From an uncultured Chryseobacterium sp. (lineage in GTDB: Bacteria; Bacteroidota; Bacteroidia; Flavobacteriales; Weeksellaceae): a stretch of 50,550 nucleotides of DNA. The notes beneath the pieces were generated by a model. That model was not told where the DNA came from, searched no databases, and worked only from the letters and a program-made list of their open reading frames with translations. This document shows, one piece after another, positions 8,304-17,271 of this stretch. The stretch lies in assembly GCA_913776245.1 (NCBI GenBank), contig CAJYLO010000030.1, positions 1 to 50,550 on the forward strand. Direction: 5' to 3'. The translations under genes and the position numbers were made by a program. Position 1 is the stretch's first letter; the number at the start of each line of letters is the position of its first letter.

Positions 8304-9098
8304 TTGAGCAGAACTATCATCATAACAGGCGCTTCATCCGGAATTGGATTTGCCTTGGCAGAATACTTCGGAAAGAAAGGAAACAAAGTTTACGGATTGA
8401 GCCGAAAGGTCGTGAACTCTGATTATTTTGTTTCAATTCCAACAGACATTACCGAAAAAGACCAAATCGACAATGCGATTTCTGAAATCCTGAAAACGGA
8501 AACCAGAATTGATGTTCTGATTAATAACGCCGGAATGGGAATGGTTGGCGCAGTTGAAGATTCAGCAAAAGAAGATATTACGAAGTTATTCAATCTTAAT
8601 TTGATTGGCGCTGTTCAGATGATGACAGCGGTTCTTCCAAAAATGCGGGAACAGAAATCCGGAAAAATCATCAACGTTTCCAGCATCGGTTCCGAAATGG
8701 GACTGCCTTTCCGGGGATTTTATTCCGCTTCCAAATCGGCTCTGGACAAAGTGACGGAAGCCATGCGTTACGAAGTTTACCCTTGGAACATTCACGTTTG
8801 CTCACTTCATTTGGGCGATATTAAAACCAATATTGCAGAAAACCGTGTCAAAACAAAAATATCTGAAGCTTATAAAAATGTCTTTGATAAAGTCTATGCC
8901 TTGATGAATTCCCACGTTGGCGACGGAAGCGAACCTTTGGATGTGGCAGTTTATGTTGACCAGCTTTTAGGCAAATCCAAATGGAAAGCGCATTATTATT
9001 TCGGGAAATTCGGGCAGAAAATCGGCGTTCCTCTGAAATGGATTCTTCCTCAGAATACTTATGAAAATCTGATGAAGAAGTATAATAAAATGGATTGA
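8304..9098 (+). CDS. Short-chain dehydrogenase/reductase family oxidoreductase
   Basis: The 264-residue protein is a classical SDR with a Rossmann fold: TGASSGIG (8-15) binds NAD(P), NNAG lies near residue 76, and the catalytic pair is Ser near 131 with YSASK (about 144-148). The C-terminal end is longer and basic, as in the broad-specificity SDRs near retinol or steroid dehydrogenases; the substrate cannot be told from sequence. No ATG precedes the Rossmann motif, so TTG at 8304 is the probable start. Confidence 0.88.
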   Translation: MSRTIIITGASSGIGFALAEYFGKKGNKVYGLSRKVVNSDYFVSIPTDITEKDQIDNAISEILKTETRIDVLINNAGMGMVGAVEDSAKEDITKLFNLNLIGAVQMMTAVLPKMREQKSGKIINVSSIGSEMGLPFRGFYSASKSALDKVTEAMRYEVYPWNIHVCSLHLGDIKTNIAENRVKTKISEAYKNVFDKVYALMNSHVGDGSEPLDVAVYVDQLLGKSKWKAHYYFGKFGQKIGVPLKWILPQNTYENLMKKYNKMD

Positions 9099-9116
9099 TT
9101 TTCTGTTTTAAGCTTT

Positions 9117-9274
9117 TAAACGCAAAGTGCGCAAAGTTTTTTTACTACTAAATGTTTTTAAGTTCGCAAAGGCGTAAAACTTAGCAATGAATTTCCATCC
9201 TGGCTAAGCTTAAGCGCCTTTGCGAACCAATAGTTTTAGTTTGCTAATAAATCTTTGCGGACTTTGCGTTTAAA
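9117..9274. repeat. Inverted pair of CGCAAAG-rich repeats
   Basis: A forward copy (9117-9187, opening AAACGCAAAGTGCGCAAAG) is followed by an inverted copy (9201-9274, closing CTTTGCGGACTTTGCGTTT). The two arms can pair over much of their length into one long imperfect hairpin, occupying nearly all the space between the SDR gene and the outer-membrane protein gene. Confidence 0.75.
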
Positions 9275-9287
9275 AAAACAATTAAAT

Positions 9288-10895
9288 TTGAAAAAAACAT
9301 TTTACATATTTTTCATTTTATTGAGTCTATTATCTTACGCTCAAAAAGGAAAATATTGGCTCATCGATAAAGAAACCAATGTTAAAAAAATAGTTTCTGA
9401 TTCGGCCCAGGCAATTAAATTTCTGGATTCTTTGGCAGAAAACTCTTACTTCTTCACAGAACTGAAAGATGTTAAAAAAATCGACAATCGGACAGAAATC
9501 TATTACGATAAAGGTCCCAATTTCAACCGGGCCAAAGTTCAGTTTTCGGATTCTTTAATGACAGATTTGAAGTTTCAGAAAAATGATATTTACACCAAAA
9601 ACTTAGATTCACTCAAGAAAAATATCAATCAAAAATACCGTGACAAAGGTTTCGCTTTCAACCGGGTAAAAACCAAATTCCGAAAAATGGAAAACGGAAT
9701 TCCGTTGGTTAAAATCTCCGTTGTTCCGGCTTCTCAAAGAAAAATTGACGCTATTGTTTTCAAAGGTTACACACGTTTACCGAAACAATTCGTTAAAAAC
9801 CTCAACAAACAATACCTCGGTAAAAACTACGATGACATGAATCTGATTTCTATGAATCAGTCTTTACAAAATCATCAGTTTGTGTCGATGGAAAAACCGC
9901 CACAGACTTTATTTACCAAAGATTCCACGCAGGTTTTTCTCTTCACCCAAAAACGAAAAACCAACACTTTTGACGGAATGATCGGCTTCGGAAATGATAA
10001 AACTGAGAAATTTACCATCAACGGAACGCTGAATGTCCAGATGAAAAATATGTTCAACAGCTTCGAAAGCATCGGCATTTATTGGCAGAGAAATCCCGAC
10101 AAAGGTCAGACTTTTGATTTGCAGACGGACATTCCGTACACGTTTGGGAGCAATGTTGGGCTGAACGTGAATGTTAATATTTTCCGCCAGGATTCCACGT
10201 TTGCGAACGTCAAATTTTTACCTGCCATTTATTATCATCTTTCGCCGAAACAAAAACTCGGCCTCAAAGGAACTTTTGAGTCCTCTGCGATTCTGGATTC
10301 CCTTTACACAAGCGGCCGCGATTATAGCAAAAAGGGAATTGGCATCTATTATCAATATCAGGAAGGGAGCGACATTCCGTTGTTCATCAACAAAAGTAAC
10401 ATCCGCTTAGAGGCCGATTTTCTCAAAACAACTTACGACGATACGCAGGAAAAATTTGACCAAATCCGGTATTTTCTTTTTGCGGAACATAACTTCAATT
10501 TGTCAGGAAACCATTTTCTTAATATAAAAGGCGAATCCGCTTTACTCAGTTCCAAAAACGAATTATCTACCAACGAACTTTTTCGGTTTGGCGGCTGGAA
10601 CTCGCTTCGCGGCTTCAATGAGCAGAGTCTCGTCAGCAATTTTTATGCATTTGCCGGCGCCGAGTACCGCTATCTCGTCAATGATCAAGCCTTTTTTGAC
10701 ATCTTTGCACAATACGGACAAATGTCCAACAAAGCACTCGGAATCACCCCAAAACTTTACAGTTTAGGACTTGGGTTCAACTTTTTTCTTCCCGTCGGTT
10801 TGATGAGTTTCCAGATTTCCAACGGAAATGAATTCGGGAATCCTTTCAAATTCAATGAAATAAAAATCCATTGGGGAATTCTCAGTCGTTTTTAA
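9288..10895 (+). CDS. BamA/TamA-like outer-membrane protein (POTRA plus surface-antigen barrel)
   Basis: About 535 residues with an N-terminal signal (KKTFYIFFILLSLLSYAQ). Residues about 60-200 resemble POTRA segments (KNINQKYRDKGFAFNRV, IDAIVFKGYTRLPKQFV); the rest is beta-barrel with alternating strands, LFRFGGWNSLRGFNEQSL near residue 440 and a C-terminal aromatic strand ending in Phe. Related proteins assemble or translocate outer-membrane proteins; here the length is short for BamA, so it is more likely a TamA/Omp85 paralogue. The longest frame begins at TTG 9255 inside the inverted repeat; TTG at 9288 begins the signal peptide and is preferred. There is no ATG alternative. Confidence 0.78.
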   Translation: MKKTFYIFFILLSLLSYAQKGKYWLIDKETNVKKIVSDSAQAIKFLDSLAENSYFFTELKDVKKIDNRTEIYYDKGPNFNRAKVQFSDSLMTDLKFQKNDIYTKNLDSLKKNINQKYRDKGFAFNRVKTKFRKMENGIPLVKISVVPASQRKIDAIVFKGYTRLPKQFVKNLNKQYLGKNYDDMNLISMNQSLQNHQFVSMEKPPQTLFTKDSTQVFLFTQKRKTNTFDGMIGFGNDKTEKFTINGTLNVQMKNMFNSFESIGIYWQRNPDKGQTFDLQTDIPYTFGSNVGLNVNVNIFRQDSTFANVKFLPAIYYHLSPKQKLGLKGTFESSAILDSLYTSGRDYSKKGIGIYYQYQEGSDIPLFINKSNIRLEADFLKTTYDDTQEKFDQIRYFLFAEHNFNLSGNHFLNIKGESALLSSKNELSTNELFRFGGWNSLRGFNEQSLVSNFYAFAGAEYRYLVNDQAFFDIFAQYGQMSNKALGITPKLYSLGLGFNFFLPVGLMSFQISNGNEFGNPFKFNEIKIHWGILSRF

Positions 10896-10905
10896 AATTT
10901 TCTGG

Positions 10906-10988
10906 AGCTTAATCCCGCTTTCCGTTGCAATCTTTTGCTTTTTCATATGTGAAAAAAAAGCAAAAGGATTTCCACTACAATCGGGGCT
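10906..10988. repeat. GCAGCCCG...AGCTGCC imperfect-hairpin repeat, copy 2 (inverted, diverged)
   Basis: It reads AGCTTAATCCCGCTTTCCG at the left and ends CCACTACAATCGGGGCT. Inside are long complementary arms: CTTTTGCTTTTT against AAAAAGCAAAAG. It occupies much of the gap between the outer-membrane protein gene and guaB. Confidence 0.6.
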
Positions 10989-11075
10989 ATGAGTTTGTCC
11001 TCCAAGCATCATTTCTCTGAATATTAATTATTTATCAAATAAATTAGGAGATTTTCAAATTTCATGAAAATAACT

Positions 11076-11083
11076 TAATTTTG
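11076..11083 (+). promoter_or_regulatory. Candidate guaB -7 box TAATTTTG
   Basis: TAnnTTTG match ending 14 bases before the guaB ATG, giving a very short leader. Confidence 0.55.
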
Positions 11084-11097
11084 CAAAGAAAGTAAAG

Positions 11098-12558
11098 ATG
11101 TCTATTCATAACAAAATTGTAGAGACAGCCATCACTTTCGATGACGTGCTTCTAGTCCCTTCTTATTCAGAAGTTTTACCTAATCAGGTTTCCCTAAAAT
11201 CAAGACTTACAGACAAAATTTCGCTCAATGTCCCGATCGTTTCCGCCGCAATGGATACTGTTACAGAAGCAGATTTGGCAATTGCATTGGCTCGAGTCGG
11301 CGGTCTTGGATTCATTCATAAAAATATGCCGATTGCAGAACAGGCTGCGCAGGTTAACCGTGTAAAACGTTCAGAAAACGGAATGATTTCTGACCCTGTT
11401 ACATTGTCCAAAGACCACACTTTAGCAGAAGCCAAAGAACTGATGGCAAAATATAAAATCTCAGGATTGCCGGTTGTTGACAAAAACAATACACTGATCG
11501 GAATCATTACCAATCGTGACGTTAAATATCAGGAAAATCTTGCCGTAAAAGTCGAGGAAATAATGACGAAAGATAATCTCATTACTTCTGATAAAACCAC
11601 CAATCTTGAAAAAGCCAAAGAAATTCTTCTCAAAAACAGAGTGGAAAAACTGCCAATTGTTGATAAGAAAAACAAACTGGTCGGACTGATTACGATTAAA
11701 GATATTGACAATCAATTAGAATATCCGAATGCGAACAAAGACCAAAACGGCAGACTAATCGTTGGTGCCGGTGTTGGCGTTGGCGAAGATACGATTGAAA
11801 GAATCACCGCCTTGGTAAAAGCCGGTGTTGATATTGTTGCCATAGATTCGGCTCACGGTCATTCTAAAGGAGTTTTGGATAAAATCTCAGAAATCAGAAA
11901 AACATTTCCTGACTTGGATATTGTTGGCGGAAATATTGTAACAGCTGACGCTGCAAAAGATCTAATAAAAGCAGGTGCGAATGTGTTGAAAGTTGGTGTT
12001 GGTCCCGGTTCTATCTGCACAACCAGAGTTGTTGCTGGTGTCGGCGTTCCTCAATTGTCTGCTATTTATAACGTTTACGAATTTGCTAAAAAGAAAAATG
12101 TAGCGGTTATAGCTGACGGTGGAATCAAACTATCGGGAGATATCGTAAAAGCTATTGCAAGTGGCGCCGGTGCTGTAATGCTTGGTTCACTTCTAGCTGG
12201 AACAGATGAAGCGCCGGGAGAAGAAATTATTTTCCAGGGAAGAAAATTCAAATCTTACCAGGGAATGGGCTCTCTTTCTGCAATGAAACGTGGCGGAAAA
12301 GAACGTTATTTCCAAAGTGAAGCTAAGAAATTTGTCCCGGAAGGCATCGAAGGAAGAGTTCCTCACAAAGGAAAGTTGGAAGATGTGATTTTCCAACTGA
12401 CTGGAGGTCTTCGTGCCGGAATGGGCTATTGTGGCGCTAAAGATATTGAAGCTTTACAGAAAGATTCAAAATTGGTGATGATTACAGGAAGCGGATTGAA
12501 AGAATCTCACCCGCACGATGTCATTATCACACAGGAAGCGCCAAATTATTCTTTATAA
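11098..12558 (+). CDS. guaB: Inosine-5'-monophosphate dehydrogenase
   Basis: The 486-residue enzyme oxidises IMP to XMP with NAD, the committed step to GMP. It has the barrel start [18 protein letters not shown], two CBS domains inserted at about residues 95-205 (including [17 protein letters not shown] and [16 protein letters not shown]), the loop [15 protein letters not shown] with the catalytic Cys, [12 protein letters not shown], and the flap region with [11 protein letters not shown]. Length fits bacterial IMPDH. It is monocistronic, with a -7 box just upstream, and converges on a small minus-strand gene one base beyond the stop. Confidence 0.97.
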   Translation: MSIHNKIVETAITFDDVLLVPSYSEVLPNQVSLKSRLTDKISLNVPIVSAAMDTVTEADLAIALARVGGLGFIHKNMPIAEQAAQVNRVKRSENGMISDPVTLSKDHTLAEAKELMAKYKISGLPVVDKNNTLIGIITNRDVKYQENLAVKVEEIMTKDNLITSDKTTNLEKAKEILLKNRVEKLPIVDKKNKLVGLITIKDIDNQLEYPNANKDQNGRLIVGAGVGVGEDTIERITALVKAGVDIVAIDSAHGHSKGVLDKISEIRKTFPDLDIVGGNIVTADAAKDLIKAGANVLKVGVGPGSICTTRVVAGVGVPQLSAIYNVYEFAKKKNVAVIADGGIKLSGDIVKAIASGAGAVMLGSLLAGTDEAPGEEIIFQGRKFKSYQGMGSLSAMKRGGKERYFQSEAKKFVPEGIEGRVPHKGKLEDVIFQLTGGLRAGMGYCGAKDIEALQKDSKLVMITGSGLKESHPHDVIITQEAPNYSL

Positions 12559-12559
12559 T

Positions 12560-12760
12560 TTAATCGCTCACTTTTTTGAATTTGAATTTCGGTTTGATAA
12601 TCTTATTCAGGTAAACTCCTTTTGAGAAAGCCGATCTGAATTCTTCAAAAATCTTCTGAGATACATTCAGGTAATCATAGACCGCTCCGGATTGGTATAC
12701 AATCCGGAGTGTTTTTTTATCTTCCAGATAAGCGTAACTATTGATCACAGACGAAGGCAT
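12560..12760 (-). CDS. KTSC domain protein
   Basis: A 66-residue protein that begins MPSSVINSYAYLEDKKTLRI and continues VYQSGAVYDYLNVS, FEEFRSAFSKGVYLNK, the usual KTSC layout (a small beta-rich domain with an SKG loop). Some KTSC domains accompany nucleic-acid enzymes, but the function is not established. ATG at 12760 begins the domain exactly; the longer frame starts at TTG 12769. It converges with guaB, leaving one base between the stops. Confidence 0.75.
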   Translation of the reverse strand: MPSSVINSYAYLEDKKTLRIVYQSGAVYDYLNVSQKIFEEFRSAFSKGVYLNKIIKPKFKFKKVSD

Positions 12761-12797
12761 ACCATTCAAACCGCAAAAAATATTCCTTTTACAAATA

Positions 12798-12826
12798 ACA
12801 AAGGCTGCAATTTTTGCAGCCTTTGT
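12798..12826 (-). terminator. Hairpin terminator after the T9SS cargo gene
   Basis: ACAAAGGCTGCAA (12798-12810) and TTGCAGCCTTTGT (12814-12826) form a perfect 13-bp stem with a 3-base loop, 18 bases past the stop of the minus-strand gene. The tract after it on that strand is only moderately T-rich. Confidence 0.7.
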
Positions 12827-12844
12827 TTTATAGTTTAAGAATTC

Positions 12845-13750
12845 TTATTTCTTAATTACTTTTGTAGATTCTTTAGAACCATCAGCATAATTAATATTTA
12901 CAATATAAGAACCTTTAGCAAGATTTTGAACATTGATAGTTGTTTCAGCAGTAGTTTTTACAACTTTACCAGCTGCATCATAGATAGATACCGAATCAAT
13001 TTTCTTATCAGATCTTACATTAACAACTTCTGTAGCAGGGTTTGGATATACTGTTAAAGAAGATTTTTTAGCTACATCGGATACAGCCATTAAAGTCGCG
13101 ACTGCGCTTGTTTTAAGATTATCAAATCCTGAAGTGTTAGCTCCTATTGCTACCAGGTCAACTTCTGTTGGAAACCAACCTGGTGATTTTTCAAAAGGTC
13201 CATATTGCGTGCCATTAATCTCAACGGTCATTTCTCCAGTGCCCATTACATCATAAGTAAATTTTACTTTATACCAAGTATTTGCTGTAACCGTTAATGG
13301 TAATTCTATTCCAGACATATCATTATCGAAATCATCCTGGTCTGCCAAAAATACGCCATTTGCAGGGCTCATATATAAATCAGCTATAGTATAATAATCT
13401 GCATCAACATCATAAAACTGGATTTCAGAAAATGTACTTCCGGTATAAACATCAAATTCTGCTACAAAAATACCATTATTGGTTGATCTTGTTGACCATT
13501 TTGTATCGTGATATATGAATGCTCCATCCGCATTATTGTTTGCAGTACTAGCGAATTGGAATGATTTACCATAATTTGTAGTTATGTTAGCAACTTTTGC
13601 CACAGCATTTGTACCTCCATCCCTTTGCCAACCACCTTGTGTTCCAAGATTACCAACGGTATAAGTCTCGAAAGTGTCAGTCCATAAACTTTGGGAATAA
13701 GCTGAAAAAGCCATTACAGCTGTTAAAGAAAAAGATAAAATTCTTTTCAT
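12845..13750 (-). CDS. Secreted protein with T9SS type A C-terminal sorting domain
   Basis: The 301-residue protein has an N-terminal signal (KRILSFSLTAVMAFSAYSQS), a body of about 200 residues with SLWTDTFETYTVGNLGTQ near the start and a concanavalin/laminin-G-like strand pattern, and the C-terminal sorting signal: SSLTVYPNPATEVVNV, IDSVSIYDAAGKVVK, then LAKGSYIVNINYADGS and KVIKK. The sorting domain directs export through the outer-membrane type IX system, found only in Bacteroidota. The role of the body, perhaps carbohydrate binding, is not known. A -7 box (minus) lies at 13779-13786 and a hairpin terminator follows the stop. Confidence 0.85.
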   Translation of the reverse strand: MKRILSFSLTAVMAFSAYSQSLWTDTFETYTVGNLGTQGGWQRDGGTNAVAKVANITTNYGKSFQFASTANNNADGAFIYHDTKWSTRSTNNGIFVAEFDVYTGSTFSEIQFYDVDADYYTIADLYMSPANGVFLADQDDFDNDMSGIELPLTVTANTWYKVKFTYDVMGTGEMTVEINGTQYGPFEKSPGWFPTEVDLVAIGANTSGFDNLKTSAVATLMAVSDVAKKSSLTVYPNPATEVVNVRSDKKIDSVSIYDAAGKVVKTTAETTINVQNLAKGSYIVNINYADGSKESTKVIKK

Positions 13751-13778
13751 AATAATTAAATTTTAAAATTAAGGATGT

Positions 13779-13786
13779 CAAAGTTA
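13779..13786 (-). promoter_or_regulatory. Candidate -7 box TAACTTTG (minus strand)
   Basis: The plus strand reads CAAAGTTA. The box lies 29 bases upstream of the T9SS cargo ATG at 13750. Confidence 0.5.
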
Positions 13787-13936
13787 TTAATTTTTATTTA
13801 AAAAATCTAAACAATTATTTAATTTTTGATTAGAAATTCTGATTATATTTATTTAATTGATTATATATCATTACACAACAAACTTACATTTCATAAAAAA
13901 ATTGTAGAAAAAATATATTCTATCCCAAACATTTCA

Positions 13937-13944
13937 TACTTTTG
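13937..13944 (+). promoter_or_regulatory. Candidate -7 box TACTTTTG
   Basis: TAnnTTTG match ending 15 bases before ATG 13960. The longest frame would start at 13942, inside this box, so the downstream ATG is preferred. Confidence 0.6.
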
Positions 13945-13959
13945 CACTTTATTTTCATA

Positions 13960-14307
13960 ATGAAGAAAAACACACTTTTTTCTCTTTTATTTTTGTCGGT
14001 TTTTATTTTTGGCATACTTTCTTTTTCTTCTGAAAAGAAAGTAATAGCTGTTGTTTTTAACAAAGAAATGACTAAACAGGATCTTATAAGTCTCCAAAAA
14101 AATCTCAGGGAAAAAAATATTATTTTGGTATTCAACAAAATGAAATTTACTAAAAATAAATTGAGCTATATTGATTTCACTATTGATTTTGGGGATGGTT
14201 TTTCAGGAAGTTCGAAATCGGAAATCAAAAAAAACAAGGAAGTTGGCTTTATACGGGATTACAACGAAAATGCCGAGAAACCATTTGTAGTCGGTGATTT
14301 AAAATAA
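13960..14307 (+). CDS. Small exported protein of unknown function
   Basis: About 115 residues. An N-terminal signal (KKNTLFSLLFLSVFIFGILS) is followed by a lysine-rich domain with MTKQDLISLQKNLREKNI, YIDFTIDFGDGFSGSS and KPFVVGDLK. The pattern of a short helix followed by strands and a DGFSGS loop resembles the extra C-terminal domain of some flavobacterial M56/BlaR1-like membrane peptidases, here alone. That resemblance is from memory and unverified. It has its own -7 box and a strong hairpin terminator shared with the convergent DUF4407 gene. Confidence 0.65.
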   Translation: MKKNTLFSLLFLSVFIFGILSFSSEKKVIAVVFNKEMTKQDLISLQKNLREKNIILVFNKMKFTKNKLSYIDFTIDFGDGFSGSSKSEIKKNKEVGFIRDYNENAEKPFVVGDLK

Positions 14308-14308
14308 A

Positions 14309-14332
14309 AAAAGCTTCCTGTTGGAAGCTTTT
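14309..14332. terminator. Bidirectional hairpin terminator
   Basis: AAGCTTCC (14311-14318), loop TGTT, GGAAGCTT (14323-14330), flanked by A-run and T-run so it can act on both strands between convergent genes ending at 14307 and 14336. Confidence 0.85.
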
Positions 14333-14335
14333 TCT

Positions 14336-15397
14336 TTATAATTTATTGGGTTTCTGTTTTTTCTCTTTTTGGATTTTGAGATCATCTTCAAAATCGTCAA
14401 TGCGATAATCCGTTAATGAGTTTCCTTTCGTAATTTTTTCTTTAGAATATAGCCTGAACTCGTTCTCAGTTTTTTCCAAAAGATAATCATAAGGCCCAAC
14501 CGAAGAAATTAGTTTAATCAGAACAGGCGAAATTTCCAGAACAATAAATAAGCCCATAATGAAACTTGCTGCCAAAGCTATGATTGCCGAATTTTTTCCT
14601 AATTCATCCAAAGCCTGTAATCTTGCCGCAAAGCCATTGAATTTATCTTCAATGCCTTCCGTAGATTTTCTTTCGGTTTCCAGATTGGTATAAACTTTCG
14701 AGATTTCCTGATCCAGATATTGCAGTCTCGGCTGCATTTGTTTCCGGTAATTTTCCAGATCAGCGCGTTTCTGTTCTTTCAGTTCGGCTTTTCTTTTGGC
14801 ATTGCTTCCGTAGCCAACTTTTCCGCTGGTTAAGCCGGATTGTTTACCCAGAATTTCTTTTTCTAGTTCTACCGAGGCAGAATCATATGCCATCTGATAG
14901 TTTTTGATCTGATTCTGGATTTGTTTCTTCTCCAGATCAAATGGTCCGGATTGTTGCAAAATCCTTCCGCTCATTTCTGCCTGAAGCTGTTTCTTATTCC
15001 TTTGAATAATCGTATTTAATTGTTTATTCACTTCCTTCTCAAAGATCTTCAGTTCCAAAGGTTTTGAAATGATAATACCCAGAAAAGTCGCCAAAATCAA
15101 GCGCGGAATGGTCATCAGAATCTGATTCCACCAGGTGCCGGTTTTTTTGATCGAAGAAACAATATATCGGTCCAGGTTGAAAATCATCAATCCCCAAAGG
15201 ATCCCAAATCCTACTGATGCCCAAAGATTATCAAAAACCGTAAACATTGCATAGCCTGCAGACAATGTCGCAAAAACAGCAGTGAACAAAACAATCCCTC
15301 CGATTCCGGCAAACTTATTCCATTCGGATGGCGATTTTTTCAGCAGATGAATATTCGCGCCGGAACAAATCATCAAAAAATGCTGAAACCAGTTCAT
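14336..15397 (-). CDS. DUF4407 domain membrane protein
   Basis: About 353 residues. After MNWFQHFLMICSGA there are two or three membrane segments (FAGIGGIVLFTAVFATLSAG, ASVGFGILWGLMIFNLDRYI, ILMTIPRLILATFLGIII), a long charged coiled-coil (about 120-240, rich in Gln, Lys and Glu), and a further membrane segment (SAIIALAASFIMGLFIVLEI). This is the DUF4407 pattern, common in Bacteroidota; the function is not known. An upstream in-frame ATG at 15421 adds eight residues; the internal Met beginning MNWF is chosen because family members as remembered start there. Confidence 0.78.
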   Translation of the reverse strand: MNWFQHFLMICSGANIHLLKKSPSEWNKFAGIGGIVLFTAVFATLSAGYAMFTVFDNLWASVGFGILWGLMIFNLDRYIVSSIKKTGTWWNQILMTIPRLILATFLGIIISKPLELKIFEKEVNKQLNTIIQRNKKQLQAEMSGRILQQSGPFDLEKKQIQNQIKNYQMAYDSASVELEKEILGKQSGLTSGKVGYGSNAKRKAELKEQKRADLENYRKQMQPRLQYLDQEISKVYTNLETERKSTEGIEDKFNGFAARLQALDELGKNSAIIALAASFIMGLFIVLEISPVLIKLISSVGPYDYLLEKTENEFRLYSKEKITKGNSLTDYRIDDFEDDLKIQKEKKQKPNKL

Positions 15398-15544
15398 TTT
15401 ATGTGAGTTAGTATTTATCATTTTTAAATGTATACATCATTTGTATTTTAAAACGTTAATTTGTTACAAATAGTATTAGGTTTTACCTAATAACTAATTC
15501 CGTACCATTTATTATAAAAAATGAAATGACAAAATATACACGAA

Positions 15545-16480
15545 TTAAAGGTCTTGTTTTGCGGTATCAGACTGAAGCTGAGAATCCCTGTAAAGCTTTT
15601 CCTTACTCCAGTTGGCATGTTTCGAAGGAATAATTTTGTGACCCATTCTGTAAGCATAGATCTTTGTAAATTCTGCGCCGAAAAATACCAGCTGACAGGA
15701 ATAATTGATCCACATCATCAGTAATATAACCGTTCCGGCTGCTCCGAAAATAGAAGTCGGTTTAGAAAAATCAAAATAGAAACTAATCAGCATTTTTCCG
15801 ATATTGAACAGTAACGCAGTTACAACAGCGCCTATCCAGACAGATTTCCACTTGATTTCCACATCAGGAAGAACCTTGAACATAAAAGCAAAAAGAACCG
15901 TGACAATGGCAAACCCAAGGATAAAATTGCTCGCCTGAATAATCACATACGTTTCTAAACCGAAATATTTAGTAATAAGATCATTGGCTAAGCCTATCAA
16001 AGAAGATAAAAGCATACTAATCAAAAGCAGAAAAGCGATAATAAGAATCATCCCAAGAGAATTCGCCCGGTCCAAGAGGAATTTCTGCCAGGCTTTTTTG
16101 GGGACAGACTCTACATCCCAAAGATTGTTTAGTGAGCTCTGCATCTGGAAAAACAAACTTGTGGCCCCGAAAACCAAAGTCCCGACCCCAAGTGCTTTCA
16201 TCCAGAAATTTTCCTTGTCTACCATCGCACTTTTAATGATATCCTGAATGCTTTTTGCACCTTCATAGCCCATAATTCCCTGCAGTTGTCTGCGGACTTC
16301 CCCATTCACAGCTTCTTCTCCAAAAAAATTGCTGGCTGTCCAAATAATAATAATCAGCAAACCCGGAAGCGAAAATATCGCATTATAAGCCATACTTGCA
16401 CTGTCTTTTGCTGCGGATGAAGACATCCATTCGTTGAAGGTTTCTTTCAGGATTTCCCAGAGATGGTTAAGCTTTTTCAT
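15545..16480 (-). CDS. YihY/virulence factor BrkB family membrane protein
   Basis: The 311-residue protein has six predicted membrane segments and family marks: AAKDSASMAYNAIFSLPGLL, FGATSLFFQMQSSLNNLWDV near residue 105-125, and GAAGTVILLMMWINYSCQLVFFGAEFTKIYA near 245-275. Once called RNase BN, the family is now thought to be transport-like; its substrate is unknown. It shares orientation with the gamma-carbonic anhydrase 38 bases upstream but no further functional link is evident. Confidence 0.88.
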   Translation of the reverse strand: MKKLNHLWEILKETFNEWMSSSAAKDSASMAYNAIFSLPGLLIIIIWTASNFFGEEAVNGEVRRQLQGIMGYEGAKSIQDIIKSAMVDKENFWMKALGVGTLVFGATSLFFQMQSSLNNLWDVESVPKKAWQKFLLDRANSLGMILIIAFLLLISMLLSSLIGLANDLITKYFGLETYVIIQASNFILGFAIVTVLFAFMFKVLPDVEIKWKSVWIGAVVTALLFNIGKMLISFYFDFSKPTSIFGAAGTVILLMMWINYSCQLVFFGAEFTKIYAYRMGHKIIPSKHANWSKEKLYRDSQLQSDTAKQDL

Positions 16481-16518
16481 TCAGAATTTTCGCTGGCAAA
16501 TCCAATCTTTGTACCAAC

Positions 16519-17037
16519 TTACTCTTCTTTGTACCAGCTGGAATATTTCACATAGTTATCGGCAATACGGTTGATTTCGCCTTCTATCAGATTTAGAGAA
16601 ATATCTTTCACTTTTTTGGCAGGAACACCAGCCCATACTTCACCTTCACGGATGTGCGTACTGGCAGTCACCACTGCTCCGGCTGCTACTATCGAATTAC
16701 TTTCTACGAGGCAATCGTCCATCACAATGGCACCCATTCCTATCAGAACATTATCTTTGATGGTGCAGCCGTGCACGATGGCATTATGACCAATAGAAAC
16801 ATTGCTGCCAATGGTTGTCGGGCTTTTCTGATAGGTACAATGGATCATCGCATTGTCCTGAACATTGACCTTGTCTCCCATTTTGATATAGTGGACATCG
16901 CCTCTTAAAACCGCATTATACCAAATGCTGCAGTTCTTTCCCATTGTCACATCACCGATTATTACTGCTGTTTCTGCCACAAAAGTATTGTCTCCCAACT
17001 GAGGCGTCTTGCCTAAAAGTTCTCTGATTATTGCCAT
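16519..17037 (-). CDS. Gamma-carbonic anhydrase family protein
   Basis: About 172 residues folding as a left-handed beta-helix of hexapeptide repeats: AVIIGDVTMGKNCSIWYNAV, GDKVNVQDNAMIHC, TIGSNVSIGHNAIVHGC, VLIGMGAIVMDDC. The metal-binding His residues typical of the family are visible (HC in DNAMIHC, H in GHNAIVHG). Members bind Zn or Fe and some hydrate CO2; many have no measured activity. ATG 17037 (MAIIRELLGKTP) is chosen; the longer frame from 17103 runs through a palindromic intergenic repeat. Confidence 0.88.
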   Translation of the reverse strand: MAIIRELLGKTPQLGDNTFVAETAVIIGDVTMGKNCSIWYNAVLRGDVHYIKMGDKVNVQDNAMIHCTYQKSPTTIGSNVSIGHNAIVHGCTIKDNVLIGMGAIVMDDCLVESNSIVAAGAVVTASTHIREGEVWAGVPAKKVKDISLNLIEGEINRIADNYVKYSSWYKEE

Positions 17038-17070
17038 ATTTATATTGATAAATGATACATTATATTTTTG

Positions 17071-17136
17071 CTCGCAGATTATTTTGATTTGGCAGATGTT
17101 CAATTTTAAATCTGCAAAATCTGCTTAATCAGCGAG
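17071..17136. repeat. Intergenic palindromic repeat (CTCGCAGATTA)
   Basis: CTCGCAGATTA (17071-17081) pairs with TAATCAGCGAG (17126-17136) with one mismatch. Inside, GGCAGAT (17091-17097) can pair with ATCTGCA (17110-17116). It lies just upstream of the gamma-carbonic anhydrase start. Confidence 0.6.
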
Positions 17137-17182
17137 AACCTTTCTGATAATTAACTAATGAAAAACCTAATTTTTTTTATTT

Positions 17183-17271
17183 GGGCGCCTTTATCCGTCC
17201 TCCGTTCCCGCTTTTTTGCGCCATAGCTTTCCCAAGCTTGCAAAAAGAGCTCCACTCAGGCCGGGGCGCAG
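17183..17271. repeat. GCAGCCCG...AGCTGCC imperfect-hairpin repeat, copy 3 (inverted)
   Basis: It contains ATCCGTCCTCCGTTCCCGCT and GAGCTCCACTCAGGCCGGG, which match the reverse complement of 201-285 almost base for base. A short frame through it is a by-product of the repeat. The rest of the gap 17104-17437 holds only the palindrome at 17071-17136 and the -7 box of the Nfu gene. Confidence 0.75.

Noticed and set aside
10764..11012. 82-codon minus-strand frame over the end of the outer-membrane protein gene
   Set aside because: Half is antisense to the barrel C terminus and half lies in repeat copy 2.
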